From assembly GCA_900291925.1 (NCBI GenBank), contig UWYS01000011.1, forward strand, positions 620,001 to 684,000: a stretch of DNA of 64,000 bases. Reading direction: 5' to 3'. The notes beneath the pieces were generated by a model. That model worked only from the letters and a program-made list of their open reading frames with translations. It was not told the origin of the DNA and ran no database searches. Origin of the DNA: Thecaphora thlaspeos. Lineage: Eukaryota > Basidiomycota > Ustilaginomycetes > Urocystidales > Glomosporiaceae. Below, piece after piece: positions 31,345 through 40,170 of this stretch (positions are counted from its first letter, which is position 1; each line of letters starts with the position of its first letter). A program made the position numbers and the translations under genes.

Positions 31345-32593
31345 AAAGGCGGCTGCTTTGAGACAGCGCCGATCTGAGCTTCTGTGCGCAGCGGTCGGGA
31401 CGAAGGATAAAAAGACCGACGGACCGTAGCTGCCGCCAATCTGTTAACGTAGGCGCGTCCTGGCCGACCTGTGGCCTTTTCGCACGCAGATGCATATCCA
31501 TGGTCCCTCTTCTCTTTGATCGTCTGCTGTGACTGGCCTTGCGAGGGCGTCGCTGTGTCTGTGTTTGCGCTGCCGCCAGTCGACGACAAGCAGGGAGGGT
31601 TGCGTAGGTTGCGTAGGTGGCGAGCCGTGGACGGTGTCGGATCCGGCGTATAAGAGGACGAGGATGACGGGGCGAGCGGCCGAGGCGAGTGACTGGGACG
31701 TCGAGGCGAGTGCGGGACGTGTGCGCCGGGCAAGCGCTGCGCGGTTGGGGCAGGCTACAGTAAAGGCGGTTTGGCGATTTGGCGATTTTTCGCAGCAGCG
31801 CACGGCGGCCGCGGGGACTGCGGATGCGAGGGCCCGATGCGACAAGAGAGAGGCCCACGCCACGCCACGCCACACCACGACGCCACACCACGCCACACCA
31901 CGCCACACCACGCCGAGTGCTGTTGGTCTCGCTCGCTCTGCTCAGCTCTTGGCCTTCTACATTCCAACACCCAGAGTGCCTTTGTCCCTTCCATCCCTCC
32001 TCCCTCCTCCCTCCTCCCTCCTCTCTCCTCTCTCCTCCCTCCTCGTCTTGTCTCGTCGAGCCTTCACCACACCCTCGCACCACACGCTCTCATCCTCCAC
32101 CATCACCACGACCACCACGATCGTCATCACCCACCGCAACAACCACAGCCACACCCCATCCAACGCTCCGTCACTCCGACGTAGAGCCCCTGCGTCCCAG
32201 AACTCATCCAGGAGCTTGCAACGGACCGGCACGGCACACTCGATCAGCTCAGTCGTCCTCCTCCCCTCCGCGCAGCGCGCATCTTTAATCTCAGTTCCAC
32301 AGGCGGCTCGCACCCAGTCTAGACTCTTCATAGCACACTCGACGCGCACCCTGACTCGCCGCGCCGCTCGACAGGCACACGCTCCTCGCATACACGCTCT
32401 CCATCGTTTCGCTCTGATCTGCTCAGCTCACTGCGGCCTCTTGCATCAGCCTCCCCGAACTCGAGGTCGAAACACCGAGCTCAGTAGCAGCAGCACCAGA
32501 GCTGCAGCGCTGCACAGCCGACGCTCTGCACCGACCGTCTCGAAGAAACGAGTCACACTCTCGTGACAAAATAGCAAGCAACTCGACGTCGCA
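31345..32593. promoter_or_regulatory. SEC24 3' flank and CKS1 upstream region
   Basis: About 1.25 kb without a supported gene. It has a CACGCCACAC-type array at about 31857-31915, a CTCCCTC pyrimidine array at about 31985-32045 and CACCAC-rich sequence to about 32160. The long open frame in this stretch is composed of these repeats. The pyrimidine tracts upstream of the ATG suit a fungal promoter/5' UTR. Confidence 0.55.
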
Positions 32594-33378
32594 ATGGCAA
32601 AGGAAGCCAGGGAGCCGACGTACGACGATTACGTCGAGAGGTGAGCCATTGCTCCTTTCTATCCTACGAGCTCGGATCTATGCCGCTCTTGGCGACGGAA
32701 GGAGAGAGGATCTTATCCAGCCCGCTAACCTCTCCCCTCGTGTCTCCTGACGACCGTCCAGAATCCACTATTCGGACAAGTACTCGGACGACAAGTGGGA
32801 ATACCGGTACGTCTTCCACCACCGCCTCTCCTCCCCCCTGCTCGTACTGACGCTCCTCCCCTCTTCTTTAATATGCACAGTCACGTGATCCTGCCAAAAC
32901 CGCTGCTGCGCCTAATCCCAAAGAGCTACTTTGATCCGGAAGAACAGGGCGTGCTGCGAATCTTGTCGGACCAGGAGTGGCGAGGTCTCGGAATCACACA
33001 AAGCGTCGGGTGGCAGCATTACGAGGTCCACGGTACGACGTCTCATCCTTCCTTCCCCTGCCTGTCCATTCAGCCTCGTCTGTGGATCGCGCGCTCTGAC
33101 CGTTTCCCTCTCCAACTCTCTGTCGTCCCTCATGTCAACAGCGCCGGAACCGCACATTCTTCTGTTCCGAAGAGAGAAGGATTACCAACAGAAGGTAAGA
33201 AGCCACCTTCCCCCTCTCGGCTCTCCCTTCTCTCGCTCCTCGTTCAGCTGCTGAGAAGCGATCGGGCTCGACTGAGATTCACCGCCCGCCTGCTCTCTTT
33301 CCCTTTCTCTCCTTGGCACGCTGCGCGCAGTATGGACCTCAGGGCAAGCTGGCAGACCTGCAGAGGGTGAGAAGGTAG
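32594..33378 (+). CDS. CKS1: Cyclin-dependent kinase regulatory subunit Cks1
   Basis: Small adaptor that binds Cdk1 and phosphorylated substrates to promote multisite phosphorylation in the cell cycle. Five exons (32594-32640, 32762-32806, 32881-33032, 33142-33194, 33331-33378) join to exactly 114 aa. Family motifs are complete: [19 protein letters not shown], the hinge region [30 protein letters not shown], then a short Lys/Arg-containing tail ending LADLQRVRR. The HxPEPH strand-exchange hinge and the phosphate-binding Arg/Trp positions are visible. Four introns (121, 74, 109 and 136 nt) interrupt a gene with only 345 coding bases. Start chosen at the only in-frame ATG preceding [12 protein letters not shown]. 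Confidence 0.97.
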
Positions 33379-33857
33379 ATCGCCATCCCTCCCTTGGCGG
33401 CATGGACAGCCCCACCACTTTTGGCAGTACAGCGTGGCGCGAGGATGCAGCAGCATTCAGCAACTTGTAACTCCTCCCTCACACGTGTCGACAACGAGCG
33501 GATCGAGAAGTCTCTTTTGAATCGAGCGTCAAGAGATAGACTCGCATTCGTCTGTGTGCAACTTCGATTGAGATAGTCTGGGGCAGCTGGATTAAGCGTC
33601 AAGTTGGAGAGCAAGAGCAAAAGATGCTGTCTACGCTGTAAAGCTAAGCGACAGAGTTATAAGGCTAAGCGATAGATGGAGCGGGCAGGGGAGCGAAGAC
33701 AGAGTGGGCGTGATGTTGCAATCATGAAGCGTGAATAGAGTGTGTAGCGGTCCGTGCGAGTCTGTAGCAGCAGCAAATCCAAGTCAAATGGTACAGATGG
33801 CAGGGGTGGTGTGGACCGGCTAGGGAACGCTTGAATCTATGTATCTATCTGATCTAT
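33379..33857. other. CKS1 3' flank
   Basis: 479 bp with no coding signal that I can support. It has direct near-repeats (GCTAAGCGACAGA / GCTAAGCGATAGA at about 33641-33676) and an ATCTATCTATC tract near 33845. Confidence 0.5.
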
Positions 33858-34776
33858 CTATCTAGAGGGGTGCGGGGGGCGGTTTCGCGACGACTGATCA
33901 GCATCTTGTTTCCCAAAGCGACGAGCAAGTCCATTCGTTATGCCTTGAAAGTCGAAACGATCCGATGCGACAAAGTAATCGCTGGCGCCAGATGTAAGGT
34001 GGCTCAACTCGACATCAACCCATCGTTCCCTTTCGAGTTTGGGACTTCCACCAAACGTGCAGAAGCTCTCTGCGATCGAATGACGGTCCCACGCCTCTTC
34101 GTCGTCAAAGATCGAGTGGGGTCTAGTGGAAGATGTCCCTTGTACTGTGTCTTGTCTCGTCAAGGGAGAGGGCCGTTCCTCGTGGCCCGTGAACGGCGTA
34201 GAAGGGGGGGAAGAGGTGCAGGTAGGACTGCTATCTGACGCTGCGGAGCCGGGTACAAGAGGTGGAGCGTAATCCGGGACGGGGCTGGCTTTGGGAAGGG
34301 CTCGGATAGGACGGGATGTGTGTGTTCGACTGCTGGAACGTCGACCGATCGAACCGAGCTCGAGCGGCGGATGGTCGAGCTCGTCCTTGTCGCCGATGCC
34401 TAGGCCGTGGAGGTCTTCGACGATGGTCAGATCGAGGGCCGTCGGAGGGGGGCGTCTTAAAACGCGATGCAACGGTGGTGGGAAGACCTCGCTCGCTCGT
34501 GGAAAGGTGGCGAGGCGCTCGTTCGCCGCCGCCGCCGCTGCTGGTGGCGAGGATCTTGGCGCCGTCGCTCGACAGTCGCGTGGCCGGACCGGGGCTACCT
34601 GCCGGCACCTTCTTGGCGACGTACACCCGTCGCGCCGTCAAGATATTCGAAGACCCTTCGTCGACGTCGCTCACGAGAGTTCCATCAACTTCCTCGACGG
34701 AGCCTTGCTCTGCAACGGCGGCGGCGGCGGCGGCGGTGCGCCGATGCGTCGACGTGCGACGAGCTGGTCTCGGCAA
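33858..34776 (-). CDS. Unresolved Ser/Pro-rich coding segment, apparently frameshifted
   Basis: Two overlapping minus-strand frames look coding. The first (about 34776-34450) carries EEVDGTLVSDVDEGSSNIL and RRVYVAKKVPAG. The second (about 34470-33858) carries ALDLTIVEDLHGLGIGDKDELD, FDDEEAWDRHSIAESF and a C-terminal FQGITNGLARRFG. They meet around a run of six G (34447-34452, plus strand), where a one-base length change would join them. No ATG with good context and no intron with a consensus donor explains the shift. It may be a separate gene, the distal part of the peroxiredoxin-like gene, or a decaying sequence. I recognise no domain and propose no function. Confidence 0.4.
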
Positions 34777-34843
34777 GGGTGGGAGGGCATTTCACGGCGA
34801 GTTCTCGAGGTTGAGGTTGTTGCTGCTGCCCGTCGGCGTCCAG

Positions 34844-36320
34844 TCATAAAAACTTGAGCGGCAATGCTGAGACGCCATCGGCGGTGCGGAGGCGGTAGTA
34901 GGGCATCTCCAGCGACGCGGGGTAGGCACGCCCGCTCGTCGGCACCGGCGGTGGCGACAGGCCGGTGCCGCCCGCCGGAATCATGAGGTCACAGCCCTCT
35001 TCGTACGAGTCGTCGCCGCCCAGCCCGAGACTGCCTGCTGCGAGGGCGGTCGGCCGGCAACTGCCTCCCCATACCCTGCGTAGCAACATGGCTGCTGTCG
35101 GACGACGTCTCGTTCGACGTCCCGCTGTGCCGCTGCGGGCCGAAGCGGTTCTCGCGCTTCACTAGGATGTAGTTGGCCATCGACTGCGGGCCGGCGGCCG
35201 AGGCGGTCTCGCTGCCGGTGCGGCTGTGGTGCGCGCAGATGCTGATGTCGGCGGTCGAGGAGCCGTGGTGGCCGAACGAGCTAGACGAGTCGCCGGCGGA
35301 GAAGTCTCGCGCGCTCGCGCTGCGCTCCATGCTGGCGTAGGGCGATCGATGCCGCTGCGAGATCGAGGGGACGGGAGGGATGTCGCTCTTGCTTGGCTCG
35401 ACTTGGAGCGGCTCGTCGAACACGGCGCCGCCGCTGTTGGTCTTTGGCGAGAACCACTCGCGGAGGCTCTTTTTCGACTCGGAGCTCTTGAGGGCCGACG
35501 AGGCCTTGGAGACGTTGGCCTCGCGGTCGTCGAGGCCGCTCCCGCTTCCGAGAGAGACGGGGCCGTGGGTGCGGCTGGTTATGAGCGGGGCTGCGCCATA
35601 GCGCGGTGCGACGCCGACGCCGCCGGCGAGCGCAGCGCTGTCGTCGCCGTAGATGACGCGGATGGGCACCTCGCCTTCGTTGCCGGTCGGCTCGACGCCC
35701 GAGCCGTCCTCGAGGAGCGGGAGGTAAAAGCGCTCGCGGCCGGCGAGGTCGTCTTCGATGCGGACGAGCCAGCTCTCTGCGAAGCGCAAGTGGCCAGCGT
35801 AGTCCCAGACGCCCTCTGCCATGGCCCTGACGATGCCGCGGTGGTCGATGACAAAGGTGCAGCGGGCGTCGACGAGGCCAAGCATGGTCCTGCCGACGCC
35901 CCAGGCGTTCATGGTCTCCCTTCCCCGGTCGTGGAGGACGCGGAAGTTTAGCTGGTGCTCGTCGACGAACTTCTTCTGGCGGTCTGCAAGGTCCTGGCTG
36001 ATGCCGATGACGATGACGTTGAGGTCGTTGAAGATGGGCGAGACGCCGAGTGCGTCGCGGAAGGAGCAGGACTCCTTTGTGCAGTGGGGCGAGCCGGCGA
36101 GCGGGAAAAAGTAGAGGACGATGGGCCTGCCGAGTGCGATGGTGGCGTGGAGCGAGACCATGCGGCCCTTGTGGTCCATGAGCTGGATCTCCGGGGCGAG
36201 CTGGCCGATGAAGGGGTGCTGCTTTTCCTTTGCCGGGATGCGGAGGGCGGCGCCGCCGGTGGTGAGAAGGGACTTTTCGCCCGCGATGGGGAAGACTGGG
36301 ACCCTAGGGAGGTGCAGCAT
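34844..36320 (-). CDS. Peroxiredoxin Q/BCP-like protein with long disordered tail
   Basis: N-terminal half is an AhpC/TSA-fold peroxiredoxin of the BCP/PrxQ type, which reduces hydroperoxides using a peroxidatic Cys. Visible: FIGQLAPEIQLMDHKGRMVSL, YFFPLAGSPHCTKESCSFRD with peroxidatic Cys80 and candidate resolving Cys85 (the CX4C arrangement of PrxQ), GISQDLADRQKKFVDEH, FVIDHRGIVR. The fold ends near residue 190. About 225 Ser/Gly-rich residues (SPKTNSGGAVF, HRSPYASMERSASARDF) follow, far longer than the usual 150-220 aa total. The uninterrupted frame would stop at 34989 (443 aa). A 37- or 40-nt intron (donor 35074, acceptor 35038 or 35035) would instead extend it to 34844 (about 479 aa) with a more protein-like end (EMPYYRLRTADGVSALPLKF). 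Such an intron is unusually short, so the C-terminus is uncertain. Confidence 0.8.
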
Positions 36321-36984
36321 CGTGGGAGCAGGAGCACAAGGGCCAGGGTGGCACGGCGGCGGATGCGGACGCCTCTGGCGAGGATCGAGGCAGCGTAGCA
36401 GCAGTGAGGCAGGGCGGCGGGGTCGGCGGTGGATGCAGCGGTGGAGGCTGCGAGAGCGGTGGGATGAGATGGGATGGGCTGGGATAGAGGGATGGAGGAG
36501 GCGTAGCGAGCTGCGAGCAGGGAGCAGAGAGGAAGGCTGGTGGAAGAGGCGCTGGCACTGATGCTGGAGCTGGCGGCGCTCGCAGGGTCAGTCTGGGGCG
36601 GCGGGGCGCCCTGCTCGGAGGGAGCGGTTGCTGGGGTGCCTGAGAGTGGTGGTATGTAGAGTGGGGCGAGGTGGAGTGCTTGGGCGAGATCGGATGGGAA
36701 TGGCGAGGAGGCCGAGTGGAGTGAAGACGACCGTCGGAACGAGGCGATGTGGGCGAGAGCGGGATATGACGGGAGAGCCAAGGAGCGGGAGGTGAGGGAG
36801 CGGGAGGAGGCGCTGGCGACGAGAGTCGAGGGATGCGTGGGGCGTGGGCGTCGGGTGAGGGCGTCGGTGAGGGTGATTGCAACGATAATGATATAAGAAA
36901 TGAGTGTGGTGGAAGTGATAAAGGTGGGTGGATGGTGCGGCGTTTGATCGCCTATAGACTTGTCAGCGCTCGAGTGGGGGAGGG
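36321..36984. promoter_or_regulatory. Upstream region of the peroxiredoxin-like gene
   Basis: Purine-rich on the plus strand (GGAGG, GGGAGCGG), so pyrimidine-rich when read as the promoter/5' UTR of the minus-strand gene. The long frames here are compositional and show no domain. Confidence 0.5.
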
Positions 36985-37233
36985 GAGCGGGAAGGCCGAT
37001 GGCAAGGGGAGCGGGGAGCGGGAAGGCCGATGGCAAGAGGAGCGGGGAGCGGGAAGGCCGATGGCAAGGGGAGCGGGGAGCGGGAAGGCCGATGGCAAGG
37101 GGAGCGGGGAGCGGGAAGGCCGATGGCAAGAGGAGCGGGGAGCGGGAAGGCCGATGGCAAGAGGAGCGGGGAGCGGGAAGGCCGATGGCAAGGGGAGCGG
37201 GGAGCGGGAAGGCCGATGGCAAGGGGTGCGGGA
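36985..37233. repeat. 31-bp minisatellite, about eight copies
   Basis: The unit GGAAGGCCGATGGCAAG plus a G-rich spacer (GGGAGCGGGGAGCG) repeats with a 31-bp period (successive copies start at about 36990, 37021 and 37052). Two versions alternate irregularly: AAGGGGAGC and AAGAGGAGC. Since 31 is not a multiple of three, it opens spurious frames in all phases. Confidence 0.92.
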
Positions 37234-38947
37234 AAAGGGGAGCGGGGAGCGACGGCGAGGGCGAAGGGCGAAGGGCGAGAGAGGTGGACTGGTAAGTCAC
37301 TACTACGGCACAGTACGAGTAAGTGAGGGAAGGCCGAGAGACGCTGCGTGGCTTGGCTTGGCCTGCACTCTAGACGTATGTAGGTAGACAGGGTACGGTA
37401 CCTTACTGCAGCTTACCTCTCTAGATCCAACTCTTACTCGCTCGCTCGCACCTCGACGACACACATGCCCACCTCGGCCCGCTCGCTGCCGCTGCACCAT
37501 CCCCACTGCTGGCCAGCGCAAGCCAGCGAGCCAAGTAGTGTAAGGAAGTTAAAGTTAAGCGTACGCTGCCTACTCTCGCTGACTACTTACAGTTGTAGCC
37601 AGCAAGCACGACCCAGGTTAGTTAAAGTTAGACCTAGCTTGGCTTGGACACAGCGCTGGGCGTGCAGCGTGGCGAGCGAGGTGTCACCAGCTCGCTCCAA
37701 CAGCACACAGAAACAGCGACGCAGGAAAAAGAGCCTCAAGCAAGGCCAAACGCCGCTCGGTCGCCAAAGTCACAAAGGAGAAGCAAGCTTAGGGCCTCTT
37801 GACTTGAGTCTTAGGCAGGGTCCTCCTCGGTCGTCGTCGTCACCGCGCCAGTCAGAGTCTCGTCGCCCTTGCGTCGCCCTCGCGTCGCCCTCGCGTCGCC
37901 CTCGCGTCGCCCTCGCGTCGCCCCGCCTCGCCAACGCCACCAGACAACAACCAAGCAAACACCCCCCACACGACTCCCGCTCCTCGCTTCCCCTCCGCCT
38001 CGTCATAGAGCGGAGATTGCCGTTGTCAGCGATTCACTTCTCTTGCCGCCCCATCTTACTTTTCTTGATCGCCAACCTGGCAGGAACGCTGCGCCCCAAA
38101 AGCATCACCATCTGTACTGTACCTGGCAACGCGAGACGCCGGCCGAGTCGCACTGGACGTCTGTGGCAAGGTATGTAGGTGGCCTAGTAGTCAACGATAG
38201 ACTCGTCCAACGCTCAGCCCACCAGCATCCCCCTCCCACCTGTCTGCGTGGCTCTGGCGTGTATGTACATACAGTACGGTACAGTACCCTCCCATCCGTG
38301 TCAGGCGCGCCGTCACCCAGGCGCTCAGTTTGTACATACCGTACAGTAGTATAGTATACTGTACTGTAATGGCCTCGTGGTGACGGCGGCGCTCGAAAGG
38401 GAGCGCGACAAGCGATGACACAAAACCGCCCGCCTTTTGCCGAGTCGCAGCGGACAACCGCCATGCACATCTCGCCTTGCCCCAGCGCCAGCTTGATGCA
38501 CAGCTACTCTGTACAGTATGTAGGCGCAGAACCCGTGACAGCAACGGCAACAGCTGCAGCAGCGCAGCGGCGGTACTGTACTGTACGCAAACGTCACCTG
38601 CAACCCCTGCTGCAGCACACAATTCAATCGACTTTCAATCCAAACCTTCGTTTTCCTTGGGCCTTTTCCTCTGCTTCCAGCGCCAACCGACCTCTTGTGC
38701 ACCTTTGCACCGTACTGGATGTAGCTCCAAGGTCTCCTTGCGTTCCTACTTCCGTGCACATCCGTCTATGTAAAATACAGGCACTGCACGCCCAGCGACA
38801 GCAATCTCTGTGCACCCAACCTACCGCCCCCACCGTACCGTAGCGCGGTACTCTGCCTTGGACAACGCAACGTGGCGCCCCAAGAACCATCGACCAGTCG
38901 GCCCCTTCCGCACGCTGCTCTACGCGCTAACACCCACGCACCACACA
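37234..38947. other. Gene-poor repeat-rich interval
   Basis: No gene supported over about 1.7 kb. It contains the 11-bp array at 37861-37926 and several palindromic GTACTGTAC/TACAGTA motifs (about 38115, 38274-38298, 38339-38368, 38514, 38575). Composition varies sharply over short distances. Confidence 0.55.
37861..37926. repeat. 11-bp tandem repeat, six copies
   Basis: CGTCGCCCTCG-type units start at 37861, 37872, 37883, 37894, 37905 and 37916. The first copy has one substitution. Confidence 0.9.
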
Positions 38948-39079
38948 ATGTCAACTTTCGACAGAAACGCCTCGCCACGCTCGCACCCGACCTTCCGGCG
39001 CTACGGATGTAAGTACGCCTTTGTCTTGACATCGTCCCCCGCTCCCCAAGTCAGTCCGCTCGAAGGCGTTGCTGCTTAG
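38948..39079 (+). CDS. Possible two-exon micro-gene (29 aa)
   Basis: An ATG at 38948 opens MSTFDRNASPRSHPTFRRYG. A perfect GTAAGT donor lies at 39009, a CTTGAC branch-like sequence within, and an AAG acceptor at 39050 (42-nt intron). Joining restores the frame for nine more codons to a TAG at 39077-39079. The join is exactly in frame, but the product is very short and unrecognised. It could instead be the 5' exon of a longer transcript or the leader of a noncoding RNA. Confidence 0.3.
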   Translation: MSTFDRNASPRSHPTFRRYGCKYAFVLTSSPAPQVSPLEGVAA

Positions 39080-39702
39080 TCAGTAGTATCCACCCGGTAC
39101 TCGGCTGGCTCTGCGAGCCGGATTCGGCACAGTCCCAAGTGATCGAAAGTATAAGGGAAGCGTTTGGTAATTTTGGGTGGGGGAGCGTGGAGATACAAAA
39201 ACGACAATAGTATACATTTGGCAGTGTAGCGAGGGTGACGATGAGCCCGGACACCTTGTGTGTAATGTGTGGACGAGGGAAGATGGATGGGTGATGCAAA
39301 CACCCATCCCGACCGGAAGAGGGGGACGACGGTAGAGTGTAAGTGGGGGCAATCTATCGTGCGCCAGTCAAGACGACGAATCGAGACTCGATCAAAGAAG
39401 AATTGGAAAGAGTTGGACGAGCCGCAAGGGGCACAGTGGTGATGCTGAGGCCTCGCATTGTAAGGTTTTGCTGGGCTTTTCTGGGATGTTGGGGATGTGG
39501 AATGCGGTGACCGGCGGAATGGCGGGAGACATGGGAGGGTTGTTCGACGACCTGCGGGACTTGGATCGATGGGCGGCTTGATGAGGCAGTCAACGCCAGC
39601 GGGCAAGCAAGTCACCACGGCTCGATCTTCTCAGGGAGACGGAGCAATCGACGGGTGGTGGAAGAGAGCGAGCGACTGTAGGTAGCAGTTGACGCTTCTC
39701 TT
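39080..39702. other. 3' flank of the DPBB gene
   Basis: No coding feature supported. Minus-strand open frames of up to 180 codons lie here, directly downstream of the DPBB stop codon, but they lack ATG starts or recognisable motifs and are best read as 3' UTR or noncoding. Confidence 0.5.
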
Positions 39703-40170
39703 TTACATAGTCCAGGAGATGCCAACCTTGCCGAGGTTCATGTCGGCCAGCGACTGAAAGACACCGACTGAGAGGTCGAGGCTGCCGTAGCCACACGTGG
39801 GGCAATCGTCGGCGACGGTGCACTCGATCGTCTTGCCGCCGTGGGTGACCCAGACCTTCTGTCCGCAAAGCGACTGCTTGTACTGGGCCAAGTTGACGGC
39901 GACAATGTGGGCGTCATCGCTGTTGTAGTTGCCTGTTGTGCACGGGGGAGTTGAGGGATGACATGGAAGAGAAAGTCAGGATCGATCGCTCCGTTATCTC
40001 GATGCAACTACCGCGAGGACAGGGAAGAACGTGGACTCACCGCAGGCACCGCGGTTGCCGCCCTGGTAGAAATAGGTGGCCTGGCCGGACGAAGAGGAGC
40101 GCTCGAGAGGAGCGGCAACGACGGCACTGGCAGCAGCAAAGAGCGAGATGGCGAGAGTGGTGAACTGCAT
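39703..40170 (-). CDS. Small secreted RlpA-like double-psi beta-barrel protein
   Basis: Two exons (40170-40041, 39932-39703) give exactly 119 aa. The N-terminus MQFTTLAISLFAAASAVVAAP is a clear signal peptide. The rest is a single RlpA-like DPBB (barwin/expansin-domain-1 fold): ATYFYQGGNRGACG, NSDDAHIVAVN, CTVADDCPTCGYGSLDLSVGVFQSLA, with five Cys at 43, 66, 81, 87 and 90, ending GKVGISWTM. In fungi such stand-alone DPBB proteins are secreted or wall-associated; expansin-like loosening, carbohydrate binding or roles on the host surface have been proposed. Catalysis is not implied, because the expansin C-terminal CBM is absent. It is isolated in a gene-poor, repeat-rich interval. Confidence 0.87.

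Noticed and set aside
31529..32566. 345-codon plus-strand open frame upstream of CKS1
   Set aside because: It runs through CACGCC and CTCCCTC arrays, has no conserved motif and overlaps the expected CKS1 promoter/5' UTR.
36304..37387. Long Pro/Arg/Gly-rich frames on both strands around the 31-bp minisatellite
   Set aside because: They exist because the repeat has no stops in any frame; no non-repetitive protein sequence is attached.
39076..39618. 180-codon minus-strand open frame downstream of the DPBB gene
   Set aside because: No ATG at its start, no domain, and it lies in the expected 3' UTR.
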